Below are positions 27,783-36,631 of a stretch of DNA of 64,000 bases, piece by piece. How positions within the stretch are numbered: the first letter of the stretch is position 1; every line of letters starts with the position of its first letter. The position numbers and the translations under genes were made by a program. Under the pieces are notes generated by a model. It did no database searches and was not told where the DNA came from. It worked only from the letters and a program-made list of their open reading frames with translations. Origin of the DNA: Actinomycetales bacterium (GTDB lineage Bacteria > Actinomycetota > Actinomycetes > Actinomycetales > Microbacteriaceae); assembly GCA_015654475.1 (NCBI GenBank), contig JAATGV010000011.1, forward strand, positions 60,045 to 124,044, given 5' to 3'.

Positions 27783-28874
27783 ATGGCAGATCTGCAGCTC
27801 GGCGTGAACGATGTGCGCCAGGTGCGACTCGCCTCAAGCTTGTTGCGTGGCGGCGCGCACACCGCTGCCGATGTCGCCGAACATTTTTTCGCGTTGCAGG
27901 GCCAAGACTGGGCCGCAGCACGCTTGGCGCTCGGGGTGCGAGTGCCTGGCTCGACCCGGGCATCCATCGACGCAGAATTCAACGAGGGCCGCTTGGTGCG
28001 GTCCTGGCCGATGCGTGGCACCCTGCATGTTGTCGCTGCTCGCGACCTCGGCTGGGTGCAGGCGCTCACCAATGCCAGGGCAATGCAGGACGCTCCACGA
28101 AGGCGCCGCCTGATTGGGCTGGAACTTGCCACAATCGAACGGGTTGAAGGCATCGTGCGCGACACGCTTTCTGGGGGCAGAGCGCTCACACGAGATGAGC
28201 TCTTGGGCGCAGTGGCGGCCGCTGGGGTTACGTTGGTTGCGCAGCAGCGGTATCACACGATCTGGCACCTCGCGCAAACGGGAGTGCTCACTTTTGGGCC
28301 GGTACGTGGTGGGCGGCACCTGCTCGTGTTGGCGGACGATTGGATTCGGCAGCCGCGCTGGTTTGATTCGGATGCTGCGCTCGCGGAACTCTTCCGCATG
28401 TACGTGCGGGGTCACGGGCCGTGCAGTGTTGCCGACTTTTCGTGGTGGACCAAGCTTTCCGTCACGGTTAGCAAACGCGCCGCCGTTCTCGCTGCCGACG
28501 TCTATGGCGACGAACTCGTCGCGGTAGATATCGACGGTCTCGAAAACTGGGCGACTGCTGCTGCGTTGGATGCCGTCCGGGCAAAGCCTCATGGTGGTGC
28601 AGAGCCATTGTTGCTGCCGGGTTTCGACGAACTATACCTTGGTCTGCGCGACCGATCGGCACACATCGATCCCGAGCTCGCGGCACTGCTCGCTCCCGGC
28701 AGCAACGGCGTGTTCCGGGCTAGCGTGCTGGTCAATGGCCAGATCGTGGGCACATGGAAAGCCCTCGGGAAGGGCGCCTCGGTAACGCCACAGATCGAGC
28801 TATTCCGAGACATCCTCGTCACGCCTGATCTTGAGGCGGCAACCGAGCGCTACCGGCACTATCTCGGCAGCTAG
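27783..28874 (+). CDS. Winged-helix DNA-binding protein (HTH_42/AlkX type)
   Basis: A 363-residue protein of the COG3214 group. It begins with the typical N-terminus (VRLASSLLRGGAHTAADVAEHFFALQGQDW) and has the central motif VRSWPMRGTLHVVAARDLGW and the later FDELYLGLRDRS. E. coli YcaQ, a family relative, acts as a glycosylase on interstrand crosslinks, and other members are putative nucleic-acid-binding proteins. The gene abuts the Nudix gene (TAA then ATG). A DNA-repair role is inference only. Confidence 0.85.
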   Translation: MADLQLGVNDVRQVRLASSLLRGGAHTAADVAEHFFALQGQDWAAARLALGVRVPGSTRASIDAEFNEGRLVRSWPMRGTLHVVAARDLGWVQALTNARAMQDAPRRRRLIGLELATIERVEGIVRDTLSGGRALTRDELLGAVAAAGVTLVAQQRYHTIWHLAQTGVLTFGPVRGGRHLLVLADDWIRQPRWFDSDAALAELFRMYVRGHGPCSVADFSWWTKLSVTVSKRAAVLAADVYGDELVAVDIDGLENWATAAALDAVRAKPHGGAEPLLLPGFDELYLGLRDRSAHIDPELAALLAPGSNGVFRASVLVNGQIVGTWKALGKGASVTPQIELFRDILVTPDLEAATERYRHYLGS

Positions 28875-29430
28875 ACTGTCCCGACAAGCCGAGCGCCGAG
28901 AGCGAGCATGATTGCCCCGGTGGATCCAGCTAGAACTCGCGCTGCCACGGGCCTTGTGAACAGGGGTGCGAGGAATCGGGCACCCCATCCGACGGCGGCA
29001 AACCAGATAACGCTTGCCGCAATCGCGCCGGACTCGAATATCCACTTTTCGTCATGCCCATGGCGGGCAGCAATTGAACCCATCAGCAGCACGCTGTCTG
29101 GATAAACGTGCAGGTTGAGTCAGGCCATGGCCGACGTTTGGCCAACGTTGTCAGCGCTGCCGGCTTGCGGCTCGTGGCCGCGCCGTCGGTGATTGTCAAC
29201 GGTCGTCGGCGCGCAGCGCGGATCAGTGCCGAGGCTCTGTAGTATGCCAAGAACGCGACTCAACCCCATTTGACGATCTCGATGAGCAGAGGGACTGAGC
29301 AGATCACCAGCCCGACTCCTCCGATGCCTGCGCTGATCGGCACAACATCGGAGAGCGTGCAGATGATCATGATGATGCCAATGTGCTTACGTGCCATTCC
29401 CTGTTTGAGGACGAATGCATTCTGTGTCTG
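28871..29430 (-). pseudogene. Decayed LysE/ArgO amino-acid exporter
   Basis: LysE-family segments are spread over two frames. 29430-29263 encodes QNAFVLKQGMARKHIG, LSDVVPISAGIGGVG and LIEIVKWG. TGA at 29262-29260 then interrupts the WGGVAFL motif. The same frame continues (VAFLAYYRASALIRAARR) until about 29145, where a frameshift moves the reading into LNLHVYPDSVLLMGSIAA, ending with the stop at 28871. Another in-frame TGA (29122-29120) stands where family members have the Trp of TWLNPHVY. The first ~20 codons are missing, cut off near the repeat-rich gap. There are at least three lesions, so the gene is dead. Confidence 0.88.
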
Positions 29431-29555
29431 CCGCAGGCACTCCACCTCTGTCTGCCGCGGCTTCCGGCACACGCCCCCATTCGCTTTCTTCGTGGCGGCA
29501 AGACGCGTAGTGCCACGGACGTGGTGCAATGCCAGCTACTCGACCGCGCTGCTCG

Positions 29556-29673
29556 GCAGACGCCCCCACACCAGCCTCTCGTCGACGAACAACTGCGACT
29601 CTTATTCGCCGGAACTTCGGGCTTTTACTGTCCTGCACATAGAAGGAGAGGATGTTCGAGTGGGGGCGTCTGC
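29556..29673. repeat. Third GCAGACGCCCCCA-bounded element
   Basis: The perfect 13-bp inverted pair GCAGACGCCCCCA (29556-29568) and TGGGGGCGTCTGC (29661-29673) is the same as in the 165-bp repeats, but the interior (92 bases) is largely diverged. A further unpaired TGGGGGCGTCTGC lies at 29759-29771 and a partial GCAGACGCC near 29734. Confidence 0.75.
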
Positions 29674-29996
29674 ATTTGGGGTCGGGTGCGCGCTTGGCGA
29701 AGTGATATGGCCGACCTCAGGATGCGTGGGGTGGCAGACGCCGGGTTTCGGGAGCAAATGGGGGCGTCTGCAGGAAAGAACGTTCCTCGGTGTGTGTGTG
29801 TGTGGGGGGGGGGAAGCCATGCGGCCGTGCAGACCGGGGCAGTGCAGGCATGCCGCCAAGCTATGGTGGCCGTGTAAGTCGGCAGTGCGGCCGCGCACGC
29901 CATGCAGCGCGGCCGTGCACACTGGCTACCTACGACTAGGCGACAGGATGTGTCGGGTCAGCGGAGCGGTGCAGCCGCGGCACCGGTGCCAACGCA

Positions 29997-30042
29997 AGTG
30001 GTCGGGGTACGTAAACCCGAAGGCGTGCGTACCCCGACCACT
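29997..30042 (-). terminator. Hairpin after the aldehyde dehydrogenase gene
   Basis: AGTGGTCGGGGTACG (29997-30011) pairs perfectly with CGTACCCCGACCACT (30028-30042), a 15-base stem. It lies 21 bases beyond the gene's stop on the minus strand and lacks a T-run. Confidence 0.6.
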
Positions 30043-30063
30043 CGGATATCGCGTGTGCTGATT

Positions 30064-31455
30064 TTAGAAGGGTGCGTTGATGTCGACGACGTCGATGACC
30101 TTGACGTTCAAGAACTCGTCAAAGCCGAGATAGATCAACTCGTGGCCGTAGCCCGAGAGCTTTACGCCACCGAACGGAATGTCAGCCTTTACGCCGGTTG
30201 GGTGATTGATGAAGACCATGCCGGTGTCAAGCTGCTTTGCCACACGGGTGCCGCGCTCCTCGTCTTCCGTGAACACCGATCCACCTAAGCCGAACGGCGA
30301 ATCGTTGGCGATGCGGATCGCATCTGCCTCATCCTTTGCCCGGTACAGCTGGGTGACGGGACCGAAGAACTCTTTGTGGAACGCGGGGTTGTCTTCGCTG
30401 ATGTCGGTCAGGATAGTGGGCTGGTAAAAGAAGCCGTGCTCGGGCACAGGCTCGCCGACCAGTTCCGCTTTGGCGCCGTTCGCGACCGCCTCATCTACAA
30501 GCACTTTGATGTCTTCGCCTGCGCTGCCGGATGACAGCGGGGCGAGGGTGGTTGCGGGATCGAGCGGATCGCCGGTCTTGAGAGCCGCGACGCCCTTGCG
30601 GTATTTGTCGAGGAACTCTTCGTAGACGGCGTCGACGACGATCAGGCGCTTCGACGATACGCAGACCTGGCCACCGTTCCAGTGCCGGCCGAATACCGCC
30701 CATTCGACGCTCTTGTCGATGTTGGCGTCGTCGAGGACGATGAACGCGTCTGCACCACCGAGCTCCAGGGTGCTCTTCTTCAGGTATTTGGCCGCGAGCA
30801 TGGCGATGCTCTGGCCTGCGCCCTCGCTGCCGGTCAGCGCCACACCGCGAACACGTGGGTCAGCGATGACATGCTCTGACAGGGAATGCGGGATGAACAC
30901 GTTGGTGTATACGCCGCGTGGGGCCCCGGCGTCGAGCAGGAGCTTCTCGAAGGCGAGGGCGGCCTGAGGGACGTTACTCGCGTGTTTGATGATGATGGTA
31001 TTTCCTGCACCCAGTTGGGGAGCCGCGACGCGTGCCAACTGGTAATACGGGAAGTTCCACGGCTCAACCGCGAACAGCACGCCAAGGGGCTCCTTGGATA
31101 GGAAGACTTTTCCTTCGGCTGGATCCGCAACGGGAAGTGGTCGGGGTTCGAGAAGCTTCTCGGAGTTGGTGGCATAGTAGTCGAGGATCTCGGCCGACAG
31201 GTCGACTTCAGCCTCTGCCTCGCCGATGAGCTTGCCCATCTCGAGGGTGAGGATCTCGGCGTAGCGCCGCTTGTCCGCGCGCAGAGCAGCTGCGGCACGG
31301 GCCAAGACTGCCTCGCGTTCTGAGACGGGGGTTTCACGCCACGACAGGAACGCCTCGTGCGCGGTGGAGATTACGGCGTCGAGCTGTTCAGCGCTGATCT
31401 GCTCGAAGCTTGCGACTTCTTCTTCGGTATAGGGGTTGATCGTACGATAAGCCAT
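30064..31455 (-). CDS. gabD: NAD(P)-dependent succinate-semialdehyde-type dehydrogenase
   Basis: A 463-residue aldehyde dehydrogenase. The active-site Glu is in LELGGADAF and the catalytic Cys in NGGQVCVSSKR; the cofactor loop is LTGSEGAGQSIA. The sequence resembles the GabD1/Sad branch (the N-terminus TINPYTEEEVASF and the C-terminal GVKLSGYGHE), which oxidises succinate semialdehyde and related short aldehydes. It stands alone, with no gabT beside it, so the exact substrate is not fixed. ATG at 31455. Confidence 0.85.
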   Translation of the reverse strand: MAYRTINPYTEEEVASFEQISAEQLDAVISTAHEAFLSWRETPVSEREAVLARAAAALRADKRRYAEILTLEMGKLIGEAEAEVDLSAEILDYYATNSEKLLEPRPLPVADPAEGKVFLSKEPLGVLFAVEPWNFPYYQLARVAAPQLGAGNTIIIKHASNVPQAALAFEKLLLDAGAPRGVYTNVFIPHSLSEHVIADPRVRGVALTGSEGAGQSIAMLAAKYLKKSTLELGGADAFIVLDDANIDKSVEWAVFGRHWNGGQVCVSSKRLIVVDAVYEEFLDKYRKGVAALKTGDPLDPATTLAPLSSGSAGEDIKVLVDEAVANGAKAELVGEPVPEHGFFYQPTILTDISEDNPAFHKEFFGPVTQLYRAKDEADAIRIANDSPFGLGGSVFTEDEERGTRVAKQLDTGMVFINHPTGVKADIPFGGVKLSGYGHELIYLGFDEFLNVKVIDVVDINAPF

Positions 31456-31760
31456 TGTGTTCCTTTTCGTCTCGAGATGAGTTCATGCCGAGACGGCGGG
31501 CGAGGCAGATCGTGTCTCGTGCGGCGGCGTCGTCGGCACCACGGTGTGCCGCTTCACGATGCCACAGGGGCAACGCCAACAACGCATCACACTTAATACA
31601 ATACGTAACGTACACAAATAATTCCAGAGATGGGCGATTTGCCCAGCGAATCCGCACAGTTCATCCAGGATTCGTATGGTGCCTGCGGCCGGCAACCCTG
31701 TCCGAGCGGCAGAACCACCCCGGCAGCGAACGAGCGCACGCGGTGCGGGAGGCTATGGTT
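31456..31760. other. Gap upstream of gabD
   Basis: About 305 bases without a credible gene. An AT-rich patch (31590-31622) holds the palindrome TACGTAACGTA (31602-31612), which may be part of the gabD promoter or an operator. Nothing else is recognised. Confidence 0.4.
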
Positions 31761-32132
31761 CTATCGGGAAGATAGCCGCGTTCCGCGCATTGCGTCGGCG
31801 TCGATGACTGCGCCGGAGCCCTCCAGCTTGGAAGGCAGGTCTGCGCTTCGTAAACCGTTGAGGTAAATCGCAACGGTGGTGCCGGACTCCGCGGATTTGG
31901 CCCGTCGCCGGCGCACATCGATTTTGGAAACCGTGACCTGGCGAGGGCCCTCGGGCAGGTACAGACTTGCGTTTTGACCCACTGACACCCGCCCCGCTGT
32001 GACGATCCTGGTCACGGCGACCCCTCGCATCGGTACGACGAACACTGATTCAACGGACACCTCGAAGGAGGTGAAGAATTCTTCGCCCCCATGCCCCCAT
32101 GGTCGACTCATTCTTGACATTCTATGGGTCAT
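31761..32132 (-). CDS. Orphan EF-Tu domain-2-like protein
   Basis: Up to ~123 residues. From FVVPMRGVAVTRIVTAGRVS onward the protein follows the EF-Tu/IF-2 domain-2 beta-barrel pattern (VSVGQNASLYL, VTVSKIDVRRR, GTTVAIYLNGLRSADL, GSGAVI), but no GTPase domain exists nearby. Such stand-alone barrels are annotated in other Actinobacteria as EF-Tu/IF-2/RF-3 family proteins; their role is unknown. The start is uncertain: in-frame ATGs at 32132, 32120 and 32111 all lack a good ribosome-binding site. Confidence 0.65.
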   Translation of the reverse strand: MTHRMSRMSRPWGHGGEEFFTSFEVSVESVFVVPMRGVAVTRIVTAGRVSVGQNASLYLPEGPRQVTVSKIDVRRRRAKSAESGTTVAIYLNGLRSADLPSKLEGSGAVIDADAMRGTRLSSR

Positions 32133-32283
32133 GAGTCTTGGGCCGCGAACGCATGGTGCGACGCAGAGCCCGGTATCCACAGGTCACTCGCGGCCGTGCG
32201 GTCGTGCCGTGATTTGAGCCTTTCGACCCCGCAGAGTGGCTGGCCCCTGCGTTCACGGCGCGACCGCACAGATCGCGCACCAG

Positions 32284-34767
32284 CTACCGGTCGACCTCGA
32301 TGATGGGGATCTCGGTGGTGATGGCAGGCAACGAAGCGGTGATGAGCGTGCCGTCTTCGCGCCGGTTGCCTCTGAGCGCGCGAAGCGTCGGCTTGCCTGG
32401 TAGCAACGGCCCTTGGCCTTTGAGAACGACATCAATGCTCTCGCCGGGGGCGATGCTGTATGCGACGCCGCGCACCGTGAATTCCGTCTCGGGTGCCCCT
32501 GCGACGACTCCTGCCGCGATGGTGATCGTTTCGCGACGTACGGTCACGGTCAATGGGACGGTTCGCCAAGTGATGTGGAAGGTCAGACTCGGCCAGCGTG
32601 CGGGAAGCCGAGGGTCGAACGACAGTTTTCCCTTGTAATCCCGCATTCCGCCAAAACCACAGGCGAGCGCGCTCCACACGCCGCCAGTGGAGGCGACGTG
32701 CACCCCGTCGGACGCGTTGTTGTGCAGGTCGGCCAAGTCGACATCCAATGAGTGCTCGAAATATTCAAGAGCCAGGTCTTGGTAGCCCACTTCGGCAGCC
32801 ATAATCGATTGCACCACCGATGACAGGGTCGAATCGCCGGTAGTCAGCGGGTCGTAATAGTCGAAGTCGCCGCGTTTCTCTTCTGCCGAGAACTCGTCGC
32901 CGAGCAGAAACAGTGCAAGTACGACATCGGTCTGTTTGAGCACCTGGAACCGGTAAATCACCAGCGGGTGGAAATTGAGCAGGAGCGGCAACTGATCTTT
33001 GGGCGTGTGCGGGAGATCCCAGACTTCACGCTCCAAGAAGTGTGCGTCTTGAGGATGGATGCTCAACCCTTCGACGTATGGCACTGCCATCGCATCCGCA
33101 GCCTTCTCCCACGAGACGATCTCGTCCTCGTGCAGGCTGATCCGTTCGACAACGGCCCGGTAGTCTTCAGGCCGTTCCTCCTTGAGCCAGCGCAGGATGC
33201 GCGCTGCGTATCGCAGGTTGAAGCGTGACATCACGTTGGTGAACAGGTTGTCGTTCACGACGGCGGTGTACTCGTCTGGCCCTGTGACGCCGTGGATGTG
33301 GAATGAGTCGTCGTCGCGCCAGAAGCCGAGGGTCACCCACATGCGAGCGGTCTCGGCAAGCATCTCGGCACCCATGCGGGCCAAGAAGTCGAAATCTCCG
33401 GTGGCCGATACATACTTGGCGATCGCATAGGCGATGTCTGCGTCGATGTGGTACTGCGCGGTACCGGCGGCGTAGTAGGCGGATGCCTCCTCTCCGTTGA
33501 TGGTCCGCCACGGGAAGAGAGCACCATGCTCGTTGAGCTCGATGGCGCGCTTACGTGCCGCAGGCAGCATGTTGTACCGCAATCTCAGAGCGTTGCGCGC
33601 AAACAGCGGGTTCGTGTACGTCAGGAATGGCAGTACGTAGATCTCGGTGTCCCAAAAATAGTGACCGCTGTATCCACTGCCCGTCAGGCCTTTGGCAGGG
33701 ATGCCCATGCCGTCGGCGCGCGCCGAGGCCTGCGCAATCTGAAATAGGTTCCATCGGATGGCCTGCTGGATGTCTGGGTGGCCTTCCACCGTGACATCGG
33801 AGCGTTTCCAGAAGTCGTCGAGCCACTCCTTCTGCTTGGCGAACTGCAGGTCAAGACCCTCAGCCTTGACGCGGTCGAGGGTGCGGCGGCAGCGGTCGAT
33901 AAGCTCGCGCGTCGGCACGCCTCGCGACGTGTGGTAGCTCATGATCTTCGTGACCCGGATGGGCGTGCCCTTCGTGGCCTGCACACGGTATACGTTCTTG
34001 GCGATGTCGGGCTCGATGATGTGGCGCGCCTCGTACTCGGATTCGGTGTCGATGAAGTGGTCGACGGCGACGGCGATCGTCATTCCGGAGTTTCGCGCCC
34101 GGTAGCTGAGCACACTGCGGTTGTCTGCCTGCCAGTATTCGCCCGGATCGAGGACACGCTCATTGATGGCCTCGACCTTGCGTGGATCGAATCCGGCGGC
34201 TCCGGCGTTCTTCTTGCGGCCATACTCGTCGAGGCCGTCTTGGCGATTGATGATCTGACACGAGATCGCCACAGGCGCGTCGGCGTCGAGCATCGTCACC
34301 GTGTAGGTCATCGCTGCGAGGTGACGCTCCGGAAACGACACCATGCGCTCGCTGTCGATCTGCACTCGTTTGCCCGAAGGCGTGTTCCAGACGGTGTGGC
34401 GCCGCAGCACGCCGTCCCGGAAATCGAGGCTGCGTTCGTATTCGAGAAAATCGGCGGACTCCATGGAGAGCGGTTCGTCGTCGACGTAGAGTCGGATCAC
34501 TTTCGCGTCTGGCGCATTGATGATGGTCTGGCCGACCTCAGCGAACCCATATGCCTCTTCGGCGTGCCGGATGCGCCAGGTTTCGTGGAAGCCGTTCACG
34601 AACGTACCGTGTTCGACGTTGTCGCGACCCTCGGAGTTGTTGCCACGAAGGCCCAAGTAGCCGTTGCCGAGGGAGAAGAACGTCTCGGCATTGCCGAGGT
34701 TCTCAGACAAATATTCGGATTCAAGGAGTCGCCACTCGTCGACAGGGTAGAGGCGGCGGTCGATCAT
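32284..34767 (-). CDS. GH65 disaccharide phosphorylase (trehalose/maltose/kojibiose type)
   Basis: An 827-residue glycoside hydrolase family 65 enzyme. It has the N-terminal super-sandwich (ESLFSLGNGYLG-like region: ETFFSLGNGYLGLRG), the (alpha/alpha)6 barrel with the catalytic acid Glu499 in GVTGPDEYTAV, and a C-terminal beta-jellyroll. These enzymes phosphorolyse an alpha-glucoside to beta-glucose 1-phosphate plus glucose. The partner beta-phosphoglucomutase gene precedes it with an ATGA overlap, confirming the pathway. Trehalose, maltose or kojibiose cannot be told apart by reading. Confidence 0.93.
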   Translation of the reverse strand: MIDRRLYPVDEWRLLESEYLSENLGNAETFFSLGNGYLGLRGNNSEGRDNVEHGTFVNGFHETWRIRHAEEAYGFAEVGQTIINAPDAKVIRLYVDDEPLSMESADFLEYERSLDFRDGVLRRHTVWNTPSGKRVQIDSERMVSFPERHLAAMTYTVTMLDADAPVAISCQIINRQDGLDEYGRKKNAGAAGFDPRKVEAINERVLDPGEYWQADNRSVLSYRARNSGMTIAVAVDHFIDTESEYEARHIIEPDIAKNVYRVQATKGTPIRVTKIMSYHTSRGVPTRELIDRCRRTLDRVKAEGLDLQFAKQKEWLDDFWKRSDVTVEGHPDIQQAIRWNLFQIAQASARADGMGIPAKGLTGSGYSGHYFWDTEIYVLPFLTYTNPLFARNALRLRYNMLPAARKRAIELNEHGALFPWRTINGEEASAYYAAGTAQYHIDADIAYAIAKYVSATGDFDFLARMGAEMLAETARMWVTLGFWRDDDSFHIHGVTGPDEYTAVVNDNLFTNVMSRFNLRYAARILRWLKEERPEDYRAVVERISLHEDEIVSWEKAADAMAVPYVEGLSIHPQDAHFLEREVWDLPHTPKDQLPLLLNFHPLVIYRFQVLKQTDVVLALFLLGDEFSAEEKRGDFDYYDPLTTGDSTLSSVVQSIMAAEVGYQDLALEYFEHSLDVDLADLHNNASDGVHVASTGGVWSALACGFGGMRDYKGKLSFDPRLPARWPSLTFHITWRTVPLTVTVRRETITIAAGVVAGAPETEFTVRGVAYSIAPGESIDVVLKGQGPLLPGKPTLRALRGNRREDGTLITASLPAITTEIPIIEVDR

Positions 34768-35525
34768 GACGCTGATCCTTCAGATGTTGAGGTGGAGGTG
34801 GATACGGGCAGCAACTCGGCGAGGTCGTTGATGACGACGTCTGCGCCTGCGGCGATAAGTGCATCGGAGCCAACGCCTCGGTCGACGCCGATCACGGTGA
34901 AGCCTCCTGCTGCGGCCGCCGTCACGCCCGAGATGGCGTCTTCGACGACGATGCTTCGGTTGGGGGAGATGGATTCGAGTTCGGCAGCGCGCAGGAAGAT
35001 GTCCGGCGCGGGCTTGCCGGTGAGGCCTTCACGGGCGGCGACAAGGCCGTCGACGATGACATCGAAAGTGTCGATGATGCCAGCGGCTGTGAGCACCGAC
35101 ACAGCGTTGCGCGAGCTCGACGCGACAGCGACATGGACGTGGTGCTGAACCAGCCATTCCACGAAGGCGACCGAACCGGGGTACGGTTCGACACCCTCGG
35201 TGGCAAGGATCTCAGAAAACTCGATGTTCTTGCGGTTGCCGAGCCCGCACACGGTGTTGGCGGTCGGTTCGTCGGTCGGGTCGCCGTACGGCAGCTCGAT
35301 TCCGCGGGAGCCCAACAAACTGGAGACCGCGTCATACCGGGGCTTGCCATCGAGATGCTCGAAATAGTCGTCTTGACTGTATTCGGGCGTGATGCCGTGC
35401 TCGGCAAAGTAGTCGCGGAACAGTTTTCCCCAGGCGCGTTCATGGACATCGGCGGTCGGTGTCAAGACGCCGTCGAGGTCAAAGATGACGCCCTCGTATA
35501 GGGAGAGATCTTGCAGTTGTGTCAT
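34764..35525 (-). CDS. pgmB: Beta-phosphoglucomutase (HAD family)
   Basis: A 253-residue HAD phosphomutase with the nucleophile motif DLDGVLTPTADVHERAW (Asp16 and Asp18), motif II SSSRNA, the Lys in LTGKPAPDIF and motif III VVEDAISGV. It converts beta-glucose 1-phosphate from the GH65 enzyme into glucose 6-phosphate for glycolysis. It is the first gene of the two-gene operon; its TGA overlaps the GH65 ATG. Confidence 0.93.
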   Translation of the reverse strand: MTQLQDLSLYEGVIFDLDGVLTPTADVHERAWGKLFRDYFAEHGITPEYSQDDYFEHLDGKPRYDAVSSLLGSRGIELPYGDPTDEPTANTVCGLGNRKNIEFSEILATEGVEPYPGSVAFVEWLVQHHVHVAVASSSRNAVSVLTAAGIIDTFDVIVDGLVAAREGLTGKPAPDIFLRAAELESISPNRSIVVEDAISGVTAAAAGGFTVIGVDRGVGSDALIAAGADVVINDLAELLPVSTSTSTSEGSAS

Positions 35526-35570
35526 AGCTCAACGATAGGCCAGAAGAGGCCCTGCTCGCGCTCTCTGCCG

Positions 35571-36527
35571 CTAACGTTCAGCGAATCGATCCAAGGCGTC
35601 GATGAGCCCGGATCGTATGCCTGGCTCGCTGAATGCGTGACCCCCATCGGGGACCACAGTGAACTCCGCTTCAGGCCACGCCTTGTGCAGAGCCCATGCA
35701 GTCATCATGGGCGTGCACATGTCGTACCGGCCTTGCACGATTGCCGCTGGAATGCCGGAGAGAAGATGGGCATTCTCAATCAGTTGATTGGGGGTCAACC
35801 ATCCTTTATTGACAAAATAGTGGTTCTCGATTCGTGCGAACGCGAGATCATACTCACCCTCGTCTGCGGCGTCCGAATCAACCGGAGGCAGCAGGGTAAT
35901 GGTCGAGGATTCCCACTCGACCCAGGCCTTGGCGGCGTGGACGGCGACCGCAGGATCCTCGTCGTACAGCAGCGCTGCATAGGCGTCGATGTTCGACCCG
36001 GACCAATCGGCAGGTATGGGCTCCATGTAGCGTTCCCATAGGTCGGGATACACGGCCGCTGCACCGCCCTCGTAGAACCAGTCGAGTTCTGTTTCGCGCA
36101 GTGTGAAGATGCCGCGGAGCAGAATCTCGGTGACCCTCTCCGGGTGGGTCTGCGCATAAGCGAGCGTGAGGGTGGACCCCCAGGAACCGCCATAAACCAG
36201 CCACCTGTCGACACCGAGATGTTCGCGCAGCTTCTCGATGTCCGCGACGAGATCCCAGGTGGTGTTGTGGCTTAAGTCGATGCCAGGTGTGCTTGCGTGC
36301 GGTGTGCTCTTGCCGCAGTTGCGCTGGTCGAACAGGATGATCCGGTACTTCTCTGGGTTGAACAGTTGCCGGTGTGCCGGCGTGGTGCCGCCCCCTGGGC
36401 CACCGTGCAGAAACAGCGCCGGCTTGCCGAGCGGGTTTCCGGATTCCTCCCAGTAGATGAGGTTTGCGTCGCCGACATCGAGCATTCCGGTGCGGTTGGG
36501 TTCGATAGGTGGATAAAACTCGCGCAT
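35571..36527 (-). CDS. pip: Prolyl iminopeptidase
   Basis: A 318-residue alpha/beta hydrolase of peptidase family S33 that removes N-terminal proline. Start at ATG 36527 (MREFYPPIEP), the family's standard N-terminus. The oxyanion motif HGGPGGG lies at residues 41-47, the nucleophile Ser115 in GGSWGSTL, and the Asp and His in GRYDMCTP and DGGHAFSEPG. It is divergent from the M18 aminopeptidase gene, which fits a shared peptide-turnover role. Confidence 0.95.
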   Translation of the reverse strand: MREFYPPIEPNRTGMLDVGDANLIYWEESGNPLGKPALFLHGGPGGGTTPAHRQLFNPEKYRIILFDQRNCGKSTPHASTPGIDLSHNTTWDLVADIEKLREHLGVDRWLVYGGSWGSTLTLAYAQTHPERVTEILLRGIFTLRETELDWFYEGGAAAVYPDLWERYMEPIPADWSGSNIDAYAALLYDEDPAVAVHAAKAWVEWESSTITLLPPVDSDAADEGEYDLAFARIENHYFVNKGWLTPNQLIENAHLLSGIPAAIVQGRYDMCTPMMTAWALHKAWPEAEFTVVPDGGHAFSEPGIRSGLIDALDRFAER

Positions 36528-36631
36528 GGCATCCACTGTATTCCCAATGTGGGCTTGGCCAGGGGTGCGCCTCGTCGCTTGGTGGCGCTGAGGCGGCATA
36601 TCCTGGAACTCACTGTGTGGAGGTAAGCCAA

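Larger units (their letters stand above)
29431..30063. other. Repeat-rich noncoding gap
   Basis: About 630 bases without a gene. It holds a degenerate third copy of the GCAGACGCCCCCA element, an extra lone half, a GT/G tract (about 29791-29813), several GCGGCCGTGCA-like units (about 29821-29918) and a long hairpin. It also marks the breakpoint where the lysE N-terminus was lost. Confidence 0.6.
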
